64,000 nucleotides of DNA from Metaphire vulgaris (Eukaryota; Annelida; Clitellata; Crassiclitellata; Megascolecidae), in the NCBI GenBank assembly GCA_018105865.1, contig CM030867.1:4467869-4531868 (forward strand). Direction: 5' to 3'. Position 1 is the stretch's first letter; each line of letters starts with the position of its first letter. Below are positions 1 to 11,061 of the stretch, in pieces. The notes under the pieces were generated by a model. That model saw only the letters and a program-made list of their open reading frames with translations. It was not told the origin of the DNA and did not search any database. A program made the translations under genes and the position numbers.

Positions 1-213
1 TATAAAACGTTGTTAATTTTTTAAAATCTGGAATCGGTATAAATTAGATGCTAAGGCACCTTGTTAACATATTTTGGCGGTTTATTTAATAATTGTGAAT
101 TTGTGATTTTAATTATATGTGCCAAAACATATAAAAGAACTTCGTATTTTTAGCTGTGGTAATTACTTCTGTCTACTGCTGTATGTTGACCTCTAACAAT
201 ATGTAGGCCTATG

Positions 214-281
214 CTAAACAGTTTCCGGAATTTTCCCGGAAAAGTTCCGGACATTCAATTTTTCCGGAAGTTACAACCCTA
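214..281. repeat. Remnant of a TTCCGGAA-rich repeat
   Basis: Several copies of tttccggaa / ttccggaa occur in both orientations, ending in gttacaaccct. A related stretch lies at 63440-63515 (ttccggaattttttcgg and ccggaaaagttacaactct). The shared pattern suggests one degraded interspersed element. No target-site duplication was found. Confidence 0.4.
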
Positions 282-344
282 ATCATCATTGAAAGTATGC
301 ATGTTGTTGTTAAAAAGCGACAAGCATCATTCGTTAATAAATAT

Positions 345-1590
345 AATCATCTTTATTCGTGACAAGCACAGCATAAAAAAGCAGTACACAACCAGCAGTA
401 CACAACCAAGGAAAACACAAATCAACTGAACAAAACTAAATAATAATAATAAAAAAATAATAAAAATAAACCTAATAATAAACAAATACACTAAGAACAA
501 ACTTTACACAGTACAGCCTCTGCCCTCAGACAAATTCTAGTAATGCACTGAGCAAAGTACAGTGGCTTCTTCTCATATCTACTAACAAAGGATGCTTGTC
601 GCTTTTCTACAATAGCATGCATACTATCCAAACCCGTCATGACTCTGATATACTCGACATTATCTGCCTCACATGTTTTAAAAATTTTGCACACAACTAC
701 TCGAATCAGTCTGTCAAGAGCATTAAGAATACTTTTGTTTGGAAATGTGGCTTCCATACCATACAATACAATAGGTAGACAATAGCTCTTTACCAGGTTA
801 ACGCATATTAATTCTGAAGCGGCAGCTCTGCTGCGACTATACAAGCAATTAAACGTGCGGAAAAATTTTAATTTAGCTTCAGAAATAGATAACCCGAAGT
901 GCCTGCCCTTTTTCAGTGTCACCCCGAGATACCTAATTTCCTCAACAAATGGCAAGGCAACACCATCCAGGACCAATACAGCACATGCGATATTGCAACG
1001 TGTCCCAACCCTCATCACCATAGATTTCTTCACATTAAATTTCAAATCCAAATCCACAAAGTCATTGGTGCAAATATCCAGCATGTGCTGCATGCCGGAT
1101 ATAGAGTGTGACACCAATAAGATATCATCAGCATACAATAAACATCCAACAAACAAATCATTGATATAGCAGCCATATCCAGAATTTTGCAACTTTAAAA
1201 TTACATCATCAATATAAACAGCAAATAGCAAAGGCGAAAGAACCCCTCCTTGTCGTACCCCAGCCACTACAGTAAAAGATTCTGATAAGGCATTACCCCA
1301 TCTAACCATAACATTACATTTGGAATACCAGTTGAGTAAAACTTCAATGAAATACCAAGGGGTTTTCCTTTGTATCAGCTTCAAAAACAGCCCATATATA
1401 GTGACTAATTTTGTCAAAAGCTTTCGAAATGTCAAGAGCAGAAATGACAGCTGTGCATGAATTTCTATTGAGATAACTTATTACCCCCCTCAATGTGTAT
1501 AAGGCATCTGAGCATCCTACCCCAGTTTTGAACCCAAACTGCAGGTCAGAGCTATGAGAAGAGGGGGGCAAAACACTTTCACAGCCTGAC
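345..1590 (-). pseudogene. Truncated LINE reverse transcriptase inserted in another LINE copy
   Basis: The minus strand encodes the middle and C-terminal parts of a non-LTR retrotransposon reverse transcriptase. Seen: the D-x-S-K-A-F-D motif, the G-V-R-Q-G-G-V-L-S-P-L-L-F motif and the Y-A-D-D catalytic box. The reading frame is broken near 1344-1435, so the copy is dead. It is truncated at its 5' end (near 1590) and ends at 345 with a short A/T-rich tail. The 5-bp sequence aatat flanks it (340-344 and 1591-1595), consistent with a target-site duplication. It interrupts a plus-strand copy of the same family (284-344 and 1591-1800). Confidence 0.85.
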
Positions 1591-1800
1591 AATATGAGAA
1601 GAAGTCACTGTACTTTGCTGAGTGCATTACTAGAACTTGTCTGAGGGCAGAAGCTGTACTGTGTAAAGTTTGTGCTTAGTTTCTTAGTTATTTTTAGTTT
1701 ATTGCAATGAGTTTTTGTTCAGTTGATTTGTGTTATTATTGGTTGTGTTTTAACATTTTTTTGATGCTGTGCTTGTCACGAAATAAAGATTATTATAATG
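1591..1800 (+). mobile_element. LINE 3' end, right half of a split copy
   Basis: This continues the plus-strand LINE fragment at 284-344 after the minus-strand insertion. Together they match the last coding residues and 3' untranslated part of the element at 345-1590 (compare 1591-1660 with the reverse complement of 500-580). The copy ends with aaataaagattattataatg at about 1800, a typical LINE 3' tail. Confidence 0.75.
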
Positions 1801-1874
1801 TGAACTGCAATATAATATTCTGTATGGTTCACTTTAATACACTTTAAAGTTGACATTCATGGAACCATATAGTT

Positions 1875-1962
1875 ATGGTGCTTGACAACTTCTATAGCGC
1901 CGTAGCATGGCAAAGGCCAAAGTCAAAGGCGCTGTCAACAGCGCTAGCGACAAATCAACATG
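1875..1962 (-). mobile_element. Short antisense LINE 3' tail
   Basis: The stretch cttctatagcgccgtagcat followed by ggcaaaggccaaagtcaaag matches the 3' ends of the CR1-like LINEs at 18760-18830 and 35995-36065, which carry the same 'tatagtgc...catggc..aaaggccaaag' block. It is a 5'-truncated antisense copy. Confidence 0.45.
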
Positions 1963-2162
1963 GAACGGAAGATGTTGGTCTTGAGGGAAAGTCCGCTCAG
2001 ATGGCACGAAAGAGGTCGCTGCCGTGTCAAAATCGGGCAGTGAGCCCTTCAGAAGGCAGTCATCCGCAAGAAGACGTTCCGTCGAAGAGTCAGCGAAAAA
2101 GTAGGAAAGGATGTTTAAGGACCGCATGGATGCTGAGAAAAATTCCCCACGTGGCGAAAATC

Positions 2163-2272
2163 GGGTACAGAACATACTCCCCTGGACATAATTAATCCCC
2201 CGGACATAATCCCCCCGGACATTATCCCACCGGTACACCCTTTAAAATGACACTGCCGGACATAATCCTCCC
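2163..2272. repeat. Partial array of a 15-bp motif (cggacataatccccc)
   Basis: Units of about 15 bp repeat in one orientation: tggacataattaatcccc, cggacataatccccc, cggacattatcccac, cggtacacc, and after a gap ccggacataatcctcc. The period and the GGACAT core resemble the four complete palindromic elements elsewhere in the window (15180, 20932, 34057, 46257). Only one arm is seen and no target-site duplication was found, so this is probably a fragment. Confidence 0.55.
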
Positions 2273-2608
2273 TTTGTTTACTCTATGGGCTTTGACGAAA
2301 AGCAGTGCATTGCACCCCTTCGCCCGTGCCCCCTATTGAGTGCCTGCCCCCCCACTGCCCCCCCCGTTGGGACCCTATACTTAATGCTACATACATTAAA
2401 CAACAAATGGTTGGCCCCCATGATTAGAAGCAGAGACGTCATTTCACTGTTTTTCAGGAGGGGGGGGGCAAAACACTTTCACAGCCTGACAAGTTACAAG
2501 TTTGCGATAAAGTTGACGACCTTTTTTGCTCGTCATTCATTTTTTTACGATTAGTTCAGTGGCGTAACCAGAGTCAAAATGATGTAACCCGGGCAGCTGA
2601 CCATGGGC

Positions 2609-2727
2609 TGTCCATAAATTATGTAAGCAATTTTTTGGGCGAATTTTAATCCACCCCCTTTCCGCCTTATCAACAGTTGTCACACTTTTCAAACCCTTGC
2701 CTCTTTTGTCTACGTAATTTATGGACA
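2609..2727. mobile_element. 119-bp MITE with TGTCCATAAATTA ends
   Basis: The left end tgtccataaattatgta and the right end tacgtaatttatggaca are near-perfect inverted repeats about 119 bp apart. Both flanks carry ggc, a possible 3-bp duplication as in PIF/Harbinger-like elements; that family call is inference from duplication length only. Confidence 0.65.
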
Positions 2728-2840
2728 GGCACTCGATAAAATATTTCTTAAAATTAACACGAGGGTTTTAAACTGATCCCATTTCACGAGGCAACGCAAT
2801 TGCTCAGCAGATGACTTTTAAAGAGTGAATCCATAGGCCC

Positions 2841-3041
2841 CTACCTTTGATCCGTTGCGTGCTGCCAATCAGGTTCACCAAATGGTGAGCTTTCTTTGCT
2901 CTGGTAACGACAATAGAAGCAATACGCAGCATCCTGCTGAACAGAATTAGCCAACCATGGAAATTCTGCAATATAGTAACTTTGGAAACGACGTTTGGCT
3001 GATTTCTTGGCTCCAAAATATTTCCATGGGTATGTATGCAA
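2841..3041 (-). pseudogene. TTF-type zinc-finger relic of a hAT transposase
   Basis: The minus strand encodes W-K-Y-F followed by a stretch with F-P-W-L and A-Y-C-F-Y-C, the pattern of the N-terminal TTF-type finger found in many hAT transposases. It lies downstream, on the same strand, of the transposase core at 3948-5142, which is the wrong order for a single intact gene. Either it belongs to a separate element or the region is rearranged. The open stretch is only 66 codons. Confidence 0.5.
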
Positions 3042-3506
3042 TTTAGGCTACACTAGCTGTTATCTAGTTCTCAGGAACTGTCCTCTGGGCTCTTATTCAG
3101 AGGCTGAGACTGTTTATTCTGTTCATTTCTACAGTAGAGTTCGCAACGACGCCGATATTTTAACTGGCAAGCGTCTGGCAATGATGACTAATTGCACTCG
3201 ACGAAGAGTTTGGCATATACGTCATCTGATGTTTCTAAGCATAAGTCAGTACGTTATGTTCAGCTTTTTAGAATTCTCGAGAAATCCAAACGCAGTCAAC
3301 TTTTACAATCCAGACGCTGTGTCCGTGAAACTATGCCTTTCAAAAATATGACTATACGCGAAATTGTGAGTAAAACAATAAATTTACTCTTGGCGCGAAC
3401 CAGTGTTGGAGTTGTGAAATTTGAGCTGGGGGGGTCGAGGTTTTCATTTGTCTGAAATTCACTGAATAACAGAAGCTGCATGTACCCGATATGCAATTGC
3501 TGGGAA

Positions 3507-3737
3507 CAGTAGCGTCATTTAGCACTTTTCTTGGGGGGGTGAGATAATTTTTTGTCAAATTTTAGGTAATTTTTTGCAATTTTGGCAAATTTTAGGCAAT
3601 TTTTGGGTAAATTCGAGCAAATTTTCAACTTTTTACATTTTTGGCAAATTTTTGCGATATTTTGCACATTAATACATTATAAATTAATTTTTCATTTCCT
3701 TGGGGGCACGGCCCCAGCCCCCCCAATGACGCCCCTG
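3507..3737. mobile_element. 231-bp hAT-type MITE nested in the 2557-6021 element
   Basis: The ends cagtagcgtcattt and aatgacgcccctg are inverted repeats, flanked by gctgggaa (3499-3506) and gttgggaa (3738-3745), matching at 7 of 8 positions. The inside is AT-rich with repeated 'gcaaattttag' and a poly-G/C block at each end. Part of a related copy is embedded at about 55730-55830. Confidence 0.8.
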
Positions 3738-3947
3738 GTTGGGAATGTGTCTGGATGTCATTATACACTGAACCATTTTGAACGTGGTGCGTATTAAAAA
3801 TGTCAATAAGTGGTAAGGTTAGCAAATCTTTAAAGTCTTAAAAACTACAGCCTACTGCTGGAAGTCAATTTATTATGTGAAAATGTTTGATCTGTACATT
3901 ATGTCTTCTGTCTTCTTTGGTGGGCCAGTCGCTTTATCCAATGCTCC

Positions 3948-5142
3948 TCATCTGCCTGATTTTAACCAACTAATGACATATTTTTCTGCGTTCCAGAATG
4001 TAATAGGGGGACCATGGATCCCAATCATTAATAAGTCATTGACAGATGGCACCAACAGCCTGTTTCTTTCACTGGTGTGATAGAGATTCATCTGACTGAA
4101 TCCTCTCTCGCAGTCAGCAGATGAAAGAATGAGATGATTCAAATTTCTTCCCAGTGTAATGCCATCAGTCTTCTTGCACATTGCATACTGTGCAACAGTT
4201 TCTGCTGCATCAGTGCAACTTATACCAAACTGCTTACACAAACTTGCAACTTGCCTCTCCCCTAAAGAGCTTTATCCAATGGGTTTGCTGGCCATGTAGA
4301 CTTATTCAAACAGGCAGCAGCTTCAATTAATTCTGAAGATGGAAAATGCTGACACAGATTGTCACACATTGACTGAAGAAACTGACCTTTACGTTTCTCA
4401 AAGCTAGCAGCATCTGTAGCTTTTATCTCAATTTTAACACCTTTGTAGTGCTGGTCTTTCTGAAAATGTTCCAAAAATGTACTCATTGTTGTAACAATGC
4501 GTTTTTTGTCACCATAAACACTGCCTTCCTCATTTTCAACATCTTGACCTGCTTCACAATATTTTACCTCTTTCAATCCCTGAAGCTTATTTATGGTGTC
4601 ATCGATATGACTAGCAGCAGTCAATATAGTGGCTTCCTGGCTCTGCAGATACAACGACAGCTGTTTAAGGCATCTGTTTAAGGCATCGCAAAGCATCCTT
4701 CAGCAAGCAGGTCTCGCTTACAAAAAGCCAAGATTTCATTTTTTAGCAGTCCCTGGTATTTGCTCCTTTCTTTTGATGTTCGGCCATCACCCTCTGCACC
4801 CTCTGCAGATGAACACTTTGTGAAGTGGGCAACTAAAGCGGCAAAGTCGCGTAATACTGCCTTAACAGTTACAAATGATGAAAAGACCCAACGAACATCA
4901 AACACTTTCTGAACTTTCAACAGCCCAACAGACAGCAATTTCGCTTCATCTTGCAGCTCTTGCTGATTTTTGGGAGACATGCTATACACTTTGTACAGTT
5001 CATCTACAAACACTTTAAAGTGCCAGATGGCATTAAGATCGTCAATTGAGTTATTCACAGCCAACACTAATCTGTGAGCCATACATGCATAGTAAGTAAG
5101 TAAGTAAGTCGAAACTGAGAGAATTGCTATAATTTTAATCAA
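3948..5142 (-). pseudogene. Broken hAT transposase (core and C-terminal parts)
   Basis: Three minus-strand open stretches (5142-4678, 4696-4262, 4241-3948) lie in N-to-C order across adjacent frames. The first has the 'C-M-A-H-R-L-V-L-A' block typical of hAT transposases; the last has the C-terminal 'S-A-D-C-E-R-G-F-S-Q-M' block, with R-L-L-V further on, matching the hAT dimerisation region. Frameshifts and the short total length show it is inactive. Its flanks are the hAT ends at 2557 and 6021. Confidence 0.8.
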
Positions 5143-5204
5143 GTTCGGGAATTATTATAATTCATTCTGAATTTCAGAAGCAGCAAATGTTAGGCCAATA
5201 GCTG

Positions 5205-5315
5205 AGGGGGTTGGAGTCGACCCCCCCAAACATAATTTTAAGAAAGAGCTGGGAGGGTTGGAAAGTTAGCTGGGGGGTTCGACCCCCCAACCCCCCCGGC
5301 AACTCCAACCCTGGC
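5205..5315. repeat. Short inverted repeat rich in poly-C/poly-G
   Basis: gggggttggagtcgaccccc on the left and an inverted cccggcaactccaaccct on the right surround a short spacer. This resembles a small MITE remnant; no clear target duplication was found. Confidence 0.35.
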
Positions 5316-6174
5316 GCGAACTGCAATAAGCGTCAACTCTTAAAGCACACCCACGGCGACCCACCTGCTCTGATATTATACAAAAGAAATTAGGAATTTT
5401 AGGAATGCTCTTTTAATGTCGATGTGCCTTGTTGCCCAGTGCTGACTGCTGACCTTCCCGTTTCAGACCAAATACACAGGGAAATCGGAGTACCTCTCGG
5501 GTAAAAAAGGTCAAATCTCAAAGCAGCTGCCATTTTTCTCCTATAAGGCGGGTCGACCCGACGAGGGTCTTTCGAGCGCACAGGTCAAAGCTACTTCAGC
5601 TATCCCTGGTATCAGTTGGCATTCATAAATCTTCAGCCATCGCCAGATCGCCAATTATCACATTACGCTGTAGATAGCGTTCACTTCGGTAGAGGAAGAT
5701 GCATAGGAAATGAATGGTCCATAGGGACAGGCGATTACCGCCATAACTAAAATTCGATATATCACGCAGATACATATACTTGCCAAACAAAACGACTGTA
5801 GTAATTACTGCACTTCTAACTGATACCTGTAACCTGTGAGACACGTATTCCAGATACTTTAGTTTTAGACTATTATAATAGTATTGCAATGACGTACATG
5901 GCAGTGCAAAAGTAAGCAAATCCAAATAATAAAGACATAATTTTTATATTTTGTCAACCCGGGCAGAAAGCAATGTCACCCGGGCATTGCCCGTAATTGC
6001 CCGGGCGTGGTTACGCCAATGGATTAGTTACTTCAGATTACTCGATATCAAGCACTCCTTTAGGGCATGTAAAAACTAAATAACACAAACGCTGGTGAAA
6101 AAAATTTTTTCCTAAAAATCAGGGGGGGGGGCAAATGCCCCCCTGCCCTCCCAAATGACGTCCCTGATTAGAAG

Positions 6175-7007
6175 TTGCCACCCCAACGCCCCCCTACTTG
6201 CCAAATCCTGGAGCCGCCACTGATAATACCTTAAGTCACTTTAATTTACAGTGGCTCTCACAGGGCTGTCCCTACTGAACCACTTTAAACATTGTTATAT
6301 ATTATATTAATTACTAAGAGTAAAAGTTGTTCACTGTTCAGCTGCGTTAGTACGTTTACGTTAGGCCTACATTAGGCCTACATTATGTTACTTTAATTAC
6401 TAAAAGTAAAAGTTGTTCAGCTTCAGAGGGGCTTCACCACCTGACCAGGGCTTGGCCCCTGGACCCCACTGGGACTCTGCCCCAGACCCCCTCAACGTGA
6501 TCGCCATAACCCCACTCTCAAACGTCTGGCGTCGCCACCGGAGCCGGGAGCCGAATACTCTATAGCTAGGGCTCTGCTGTGCCCAGGAACCTAACAGGGT
6601 TTTACGCATGGCAGCAATCCAGTTTTGTACCCTTTTCTTTCGTTGAACCTCTCATAGACTACCTCCGTAGTTGTGACTTCAATCGTACATGATCTCGCAG
6701 CATTCTCGCTTAGTCTTTCCTTGCCATTTGGACTATCAAAAACACTGGTCTACATTTTTAAAAAAATTTCTGCTGACCTAGGTATTTTTGCTGATTTTAC
6801 CCAATTGAGAGGTGCTGATTCCAGATATGAAGTCAAAAATTATGCAACACGTCAAATTTTTTCGCAAATTAGGAATGCTTAATTAAAGGTGTTAAAGTCA
6901 AACATAAGGGAAAATAGGAAATTCTGAAGAACCGATAACACGTAATATTTTTTATTCAGCCCAAAAATGAGTCTGTCTTCTAACCAAGAGAGCAATAAGA
7001 GCAATAG
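6175..7007. other. Intergenic, no gene recognised
   Basis: After the outer hAT element there are further G/C-tract remnants (ggagccgccactg near 6210 resembles a hAT right end with no left partner) and a degraded repeat at 6420-6500. No coding signal is convincing. Confidence 0.4.
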
Positions 7008-7705
7008 CTAGTTGCTTAAATTTAAGTTTTGAGAAAGGAATCTTCTTTTTTTGGATGCTCCGGTATAGTTATGGTCACAGTTGTCACGCTGTAAACACCA
7101 GCAGTACTTAGTCTGCCATAATGTTCGAGTTCCATCTGCCTTGATATCTACGTTCCATGGTCTTGATGTCTTGATGGAAGCATTCTCCTTGTTCTTCACT
7201 CATAGCTCCAAGATTTGAAGTTCAGATAGCTATGAAAGAAATGCAACTTGACACTCATGTTTGCTCCCAGTCTTCGAAAAGCAATCTTCGAATTTTTAAC
7301 TGAAAGGTCATAATTCTCGACTCTTAAGTTGCCAAGTAAGTCAGTAATCAGGTCGCAAAAAGCATCTTGTCTACAACTATAACATCCCATTGATTCAAAA
7401 AGTCCTTTGCTGTTGATGCAGTATACAAACTCCTCCTCCATATGGAAATGTTTGAAAAGATTCATTCTCTCTGCCATGATACATAAGCGTGGTTCCTGGG
7501 GCCAACACTGAACAGATTCTTTTCCTTCAGTCTTGAACCCAGTAACTCTGCTGACGACTTCGGCAGATCTAGGTCTCATATTAGGTCATTAAACTCAGCT
7601 TGGTTGAATGTTTGGTGCATTCCAGCGTCAACTTCTAAGGCCACGAAATCTTCGCAATCGGTGTCTGTTGACTGACAAAATTCATCTTCGTAAGAAACTC
7701 CCAAA
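7008..7705 (-). pseudogene. Degraded mobile-element ORF of the 'KLHFLHSHLDF' protein family
   Basis: The minus strand encodes, across at least two frames, a block with D-E-F-C-Q-S...F-V-A-L-E-V near 7640-7705, then R-V-T-G-F-K and K-L-H-F-F-H-S-Y-L, and further downstream Y-C-W-C-L-Q-R-D. From memory this order is typical of an uncharacterised, multicopy protein family in arthropods and other invertebrates that is usually regarded as transposon-derived. An in-frame stop near 7582 and a frame change at about 7200 show it is broken. The family identity is recalled, not searched. Confidence 0.55.
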
Positions 7706-8386
7706 GTAGTCAAGGTGTTTTTTAAGGAAAAACTACTAGGGGGGCCGATGAAAAACTTTTAAAATTCCGGACGAAAACTAATTTTGGCACTTCCCGATTT
7801 TAGCCTATTAATTGATTGATTGAAATTTGTTTATTTCAACTCAACTTATGACGTACATTCATTTTCCGTTAGTAACAATCCAGACTACTGAGCTCCAGTG
7901 AAGTAGCAAGGAGGCAGCGGGGGGCGAACCGCTTTTACCATCTTTTCACTGTTATTACTAGGTTTTCCAATCCTTCCTTTCTAATTAGATGTCCGAAAAA
8001 TTCCAACTGTCGCTTTCTTATGGTTTGTAGCAATTTTCTTTTTACACCAAAGGCTTTTAATACTTTCTCATTAGTTATTTTTTCTGTTCATGGATTTTTT
8101 GCATACGTCTGAGAAACCACCTGTCTGCAGCTTCCAGTTTCCTTTCTGTCCTTGCATCACAGTCTAATAGCTTTATCTACACTGCAGTGTGCGGCTGTGC
8201 GCTCGAGCGGGAGTGTGTGCGTCAGTTCCAAACTCCAAAGACACTGCTTCTCTTAAAACATTGATTCCGAAACTTTCCTGGCTCGGGAGTCGGGACCGAC
8301 TTTAAAATATCTTGGCCAGCTCGCGACCCACTGAATAAAATTAAAGCATTTGCCTAATAAAGACTGGTCCATAAATCGGGGCCAAG

Positions 8387-8390
<4 letters not shown>

Positions 8391-8446
<56 letters not shown>
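8391..8446. repeat. (AT)28 microsatellite
   Basis: A perfect run of alternating a and t for 56 bases. Confidence 0.97.
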
Positions 8447-8450
<4 letters not shown>

Positions 8451-9543
8451 AGCTGTCACAATTGGCACATAGAGAGCAATTGAATGAACAGTAGAAAACG
8501 TGTTAAATTAATCTTAGCAAAAGAATTGAAATAGTATAATGAAACGTTCAAAAAGATTTTTAACTGGCCTTAGCAAGATCAGTGCGACGGATGGGCCTGC
8601 ACTCGACTAACATCATTATATTTACGCTTCACCTTGCACCTTGCATATCTTCTTCGCACTCGAAGGTCTATTAACAAGAGATGCACTGGCATCGTCGTCC
8701 AACTGAACTATGTTCATTCACACTTGCTAAAGTTTCACGTTTTCGCTTAAGAAATTTATCCATATTTACACCTTATTTTCGCAAAAATCCTGAAATTTAA
8801 ATAAAGCTTTTTGTATAGAAGAAGCAAACGATATTAGTGCACTCGATCACTATTCAGATGCAACATACTTGCACAAAAAGCGGCAAATGGATAAACGCGC
8901 CTCAGATATCCTCTGCCCATCATGCCTACCAGCTACCCTCACCTGGTCCCCACTCCCGTTCTAGCAGAGGCGCGGTAGATACTGGATTTTAAGCCCCGGC
9001 AATCGCCAATCATCATTCCAATGGAGTAACGCGAAGATCATTACCGGTTGACACTGGCCTTGCGTTGGCCGGTGTGGGGCAAGTAATGACTAGATTTTTG
9101 AAACGGGCCACACCCACTGCTCACATCTCCCCTCTACCAGAGAGATCAGGTATCCTCGGTTAATCCGCAGACTAACCACAGTCTGTGCTTGGCACCCACA
9201 AGGCCACAACGACCGTAGTTGCCTAGTTGGCTATCTGCAGCAGTGAGCGAGTGATGAGTGAGATACGAGTCATACGACCGCTGGGTATAGCCCAACTGTG
9301 GTCAAATGCTATGTATCCGTTAAAAATCCGAGGAATTTGGCCTATTGCCAAAGCTTCGTGACCCACTTTTGGGTTGCGACTGACGACCACAGTTTGGGAA
9401 ACAATGTCTTAAAGACTGCCCAACGCCTAAGGGCGAAAAACTAGAATAACCTCTAGGGGGCCTTTTTATGAAAGTGGGGGCCACCATAATTACTGGTGGG
9501 GGCCAGGAAAACTACTGGGGCCAGTTGCGGCCCCTCCCAGTAG
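8447..9543. other. Intergenic, no gene recognised
   Basis: GC content is higher than the surroundings between about 8930 and 9300, suggesting an old repeat or LINE untranslated segment, but no motif or long frame supports a call. Around 9450-9540 a G-rich stretch (tagggggcc, gtgggggcc repeated) looks like DNA-transposon debris. Confidence 0.35.
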
Positions 9544-9783
9544 TCAACATGTTAAAAACACCCTGAAAGTAGTGCAAATAGGTACAGGAACTTTGTCACA
9601 GTGAGCAACTGGTCTCAGAGCAGAGGGGAGATTTGGGTACTGGATGGAAGATTTTGCCTTTGTGGACATGCCTGAAATATTTACCATGCAGACAGAAGTA
9701 GCAGTCATCAACATGCATGGTTTCGAGGCTCTCGCCACACCATTGAACTCCAAAGTTAAGACTTTTCTCTGACCTTTAGTCAC
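9544..9783 (-). pseudogene. Possible fragment of a mobile-element ORF
   Basis: An open minus-strand stretch of 79 codons contains Y-P-N-L-P-S-A-L-R-P-V-A-H. This resembles an N-terminal block seen, from memory, with the same protein family as the relic at 7008-7705, which would lie downstream on the same strand. The link is tentative. Confidence 0.3.
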
Positions 9784-10773
9784 ATTATGAACTGTCTGAG
9801 GCTTTCACACATGTCCTGCACACTTTATGTGGTGCCCAAGGTTTTCCTGGTCACTCAATTTAACTGCGAAATATGCATGCTAAGCTTTATGCACAAATTC
9901 AGACACCTATCTCCTTTGTTTAGGTGTTGTAAAGCAACCTCAGATGTAGCAAAATTTGTCAGGATCATTCCTGCACTGCTCACGAAGTGTTCGGGTGCTG
10001 GGTGACATATTCCACAGAAAGCTAGTTAGAATAGTTAAATTTACTGCGACTTGTAAGCCTCATGAACGACTGAATGCTGCCGTCGGTTTCACGCTGCTTA
10101 TATAGGCCTATATCCATAAAATGCTGACGTCTGCAGTTTAAAACTGCCTATTAAACTGTTGTATTATTAAATAGTTATGCCCACTGCATATTAAGCATAT
10201 CTTTTTGCACATCCTTAACTTTTTGCATATTCAATATAGCTAAAGAATTATAATACATAATGCTACATTATTACAGTAAACAGTAAATCAGTAAACAGCG
10301 TTTTGCGGAAAAACTGGACGTGATAGGAGAAAATGGGTGTGATTTTTGGATTCAGCACACCAAAATACATAAAGATCACATGTTGTCTTCAAGTCAGCAA
10401 AATTGACGTAGACCAGTGAAATTAATCAGTCTATCATGCTCACAGGTCTGAGGTATTAGAAAGCTTAATTGGTCTGTCTACCTATAGGCATACCTAGGGC
10501 TGTCGTTGCGAGCAAAGGTGATAGTATAAGTCATACTGAATGTGGCATCACAGCACACAATTGCTTTTTCAGCACAGAAACGAGACAAAATCTCTAGACA
10601 CCAGAAACTTAGTCCAGAGTCATAAAGTAATTGCGTTCCGTCGGAAAATTGTCAGTTTGATTTAGAAGTGGACGGAGCCATCGTTGAGTGGCTGACTGCA
10701 TCCGATGCGATTGTCTGTTGTCCGCGTTCTCTAGCCACGTCGTCGACTCTTCGTCGTCGTCAGAGAAGACAAC
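9784..10773. other. Upstream region and probable 5' UTR of GLG1
   Basis: No coding sequence is seen. The last ~100 bases before the GLG1 start become GC-richer with repeated cgtcgtcg triplets. The start context gacaacATGG fits a Kozak consensus (A at -3, G at +4). No TATA box is convincing. Confidence 0.4.
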
Positions 10774-11061
10774 ATGGCCGCTGCTGCTGCTCTTGATCGT
10801 CGTTGTTTTCGGGCGCCGCTGTGTTCGGTCGTCGCACTGTTGACGTTCGTCTTTGCCGCTTCTTCGGCCGACAATAGGGTGATGGAAATGAGGGGGAGGA
10901 AAACTGGCGATGGGGACGCTGGTCCCAGGGGAAGTTCTCAGCTGTTGAAATTAAGCGATGATCCCAATTGCGTCGACGACATCAGGAAATTCTGTCGAAA
11001 TCCGAATCCAAGCCCAATGAACGACCTGGTTGTGCTGCAGTGTCTACAGGACAACGTCCCC
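10774..11061 (+). CDS. GLG1: GLG1 exon 1 (residues 1-96)
   Basis: Starts at ATG in gacaacATGG. Encodes an Ala-rich signal peptide with a hydrophobic core (V-V-A-L-L-T-F-V-F-A) followed by the first Cys-rich segment, ending C-L-Q-D-N-V-P, as in other GLG1 proteins (C-L-Q-D). The donor is cccc|gttagt, phase 0. The donor GT lies in the duplication of a hAT insertion that begins at 11064, so its bases +3 to +6 are transposon sequence. Confidence 0.9.

Larger units (their letters stand above)
2557..6021. mobile_element. hAT-type element with transposase relics, TSD gattagtt
   Basis: The ends cagtggcgtaacca and tggttacgccaatg are inverted repeats, and the exact 8-bp duplication gattagtt lies at 2549-2556 and 6022-6029. 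Just inside both ends the motif acccgggca is inverted-repeated. The interior carries minus-strand hAT transposase fragments (3948-5142) and a zinc-finger-like fragment (2841-3041), so it descends from an autonomous hAT element. It is itself interrupted by smaller elements (2609-2727, 3507-3737). Confidence 0.9.
2431..6166. mobile_element. hAT-type element, outer copy, TSD attagaag
   Basis: The left end cagagacgtcatttcact and the right end ccaaatgacgtccctg form terminal inverted repeats. The 8-bp sequence attagaag flanks both sides (2423-2430, 6167-6174), the duplication length typical of hAT transposons. Poly-G/C tracts lie just inside both ends. Most of its length is a second insertion (2557-6021). 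On its own the outer element is only about 270 bp, so it is a non-autonomous copy. Confidence 0.85.
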
